From: Diphasiastrum complanatum | Lineage: Eukaryota; Streptophyta; Lycopodiopsida; Lycopodiales; Lycopodiaceae | Length of the DNA: 42,919 nucleotides | Direction: 5' to 3' | Assembly: GCA_029204225.1 (NCBI GenBank) | Contig: MU834951.1 | Span: 1 to 42,919, forward strand | The notes under the pieces: generated by a model | What the model was told of the DNA's origin: nothing | The model's database searches: none | The model's input: the letters and a program-made list of their open reading frames with translations, nothing else | In this document: one piece after another, positions 42,609-42,919 of the stretch | Position numbering within the stretch: the first letter of the stretch is position 1 | How the letters are laid out: every line of letters begins with the position of its first letter | Program-made: the position numbers and the translations under genes

Positions 42609-42919
42609 TGTGAAAAATACAGATCCTAAGTGGATCTAAACTCCAAGATCATTGGCTTGAATGCTTGCACTCCAAACTACATAAGCTAGGAATTGGCAAC
42701 ACATTCTATGCTACCTAGAATGCAAAGAACTTGATCAAAAAGCATTTATCACAAATGGAAACTTCCATAAACATCAAGTGCGGCCCAAAATAGCATTATA
42801 CAGTCCATAATACATCAGCCTATCACTTTTGGAAAGCACCTAAGATCATACACAATAGCTTGAAGACAATACACACAACAATGCTCTCAATGGAGGAAGA
42901 AACAATGACAATGATCTAT
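42609..42919 (-). repeat. 5' LTR of copia 3 (inner 311 bp; rest outside the window)
   Basis: This reads as identical to 36833-37143, with no gaps. It covers the 3' half of the LTR (R/U5 side). The U3 half, with promoter and outer end, should extend to about 43263. Confidence 0.95.

Larger units (their letters stand above)
36833..42919 (-). mobile_element. Copia 3: near-complete young Ty1/copia element
   Basis: The element reads right to left: 5' LTR (from 42609, running off the window), PBS, leader, gag-pol, polypurine tract and 3' LTR (37487-36833). About 340 bp of the 5' LTR should lie beyond the window. The 311 bases of LTR that can be compared (36833-37143 and 42609-42919) read as identical with no gaps. 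The polyprotein is unbroken. Together these point to a very recent insertion, possibly an active copy. The host sequence is gag of gypsy M. The 5-base flank on the left is TTGGT; the right flank is not visible. Confidence 0.93.

Overview
The window is plant nuclear DNA built almost entirely from nested LTR retrotransposons. The evidence is plant-type Ty1/copia and Ty3/gypsy polyproteins, primer-binding sites (PBS) complementary to plant initiator-Met and Asp tRNAs, (CT)n microsatellites, AT-rich spacers and the lack of any recognisable host gene. The density of nested copies suggests a land plant with a large genome. I cannot place it further from sequence alone.

Layout. 1-732: unassigned. 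733-2702 (-): decayed gypsy pol fragment B, cut at about 2703 by gypsy element C. 2703-11955 (+): element C, with a candidate 5' LTR, an Asp-type PBS, gag, two retropepsin-like domains in series, RT, RNase H and the start of integrase. C is interrupted at about 5070-8420 by a 3.3-kb non-coding block that carries a minus-strand TATA box and a very G-poor stretch. 11955-14770 (+): 5'-truncated copia 1. 14800-18021 (-): gypsy E, with 5' LTR, Asp-type PBS, gag and protease. E sits in a copia LTR remnant (18022-18385). 19235-20395 (+): gypsy G gag with four zinc-knuckle sites. 20396-22560: mostly unassigned, with a minus-strand initiator-Met-type PBS and a copia scrap. 22560-26561 (+): copia 2, damaged and cut inside RT. 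26562-28173 (-): copia 4, meeting copia 2 head-on. 28174-28732 (-): solo gypsy LTR. 28735-29110: MITE-like element. 29345-30338 (-): gypsy gag, abutting a gypsy RT/RNase H on the opposite strand (30339-31260). 31347-31992 (+): copia LTR plus PBS. 32095-32646 (+): another copia LTR. 32698-33427 (+): gypsy LTR followed by its PBS and a microsatellite-rich leader. 34800-36832 (-): gypsy M. 36833 to the window end (-): copia 3, nearly complete.

Copia 3 is the only element that looks alive. It has one uninterrupted 1317-codon gag-pol with every catalytic motif present, a clean PBS and polypurine tract, and two LTRs that read as identical over all 311 bases available for comparison. It lies inside the gag of the much older gypsy M. 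Everything else is pseudogenic.

The more unusual observations are tandem retropepsin domains in element C, a lysine/arginine-rich stretch between RT and RNase H in B, a 183-bp triplicated leader in copia 3, two head-to-head element junctions, and palindromic CACGTG motifs in several copia LTRs and leaders whose flanks mimic the LTR ends. I found no evidence of a new cellular system. All calls come from reading the sequence; no database search was possible.
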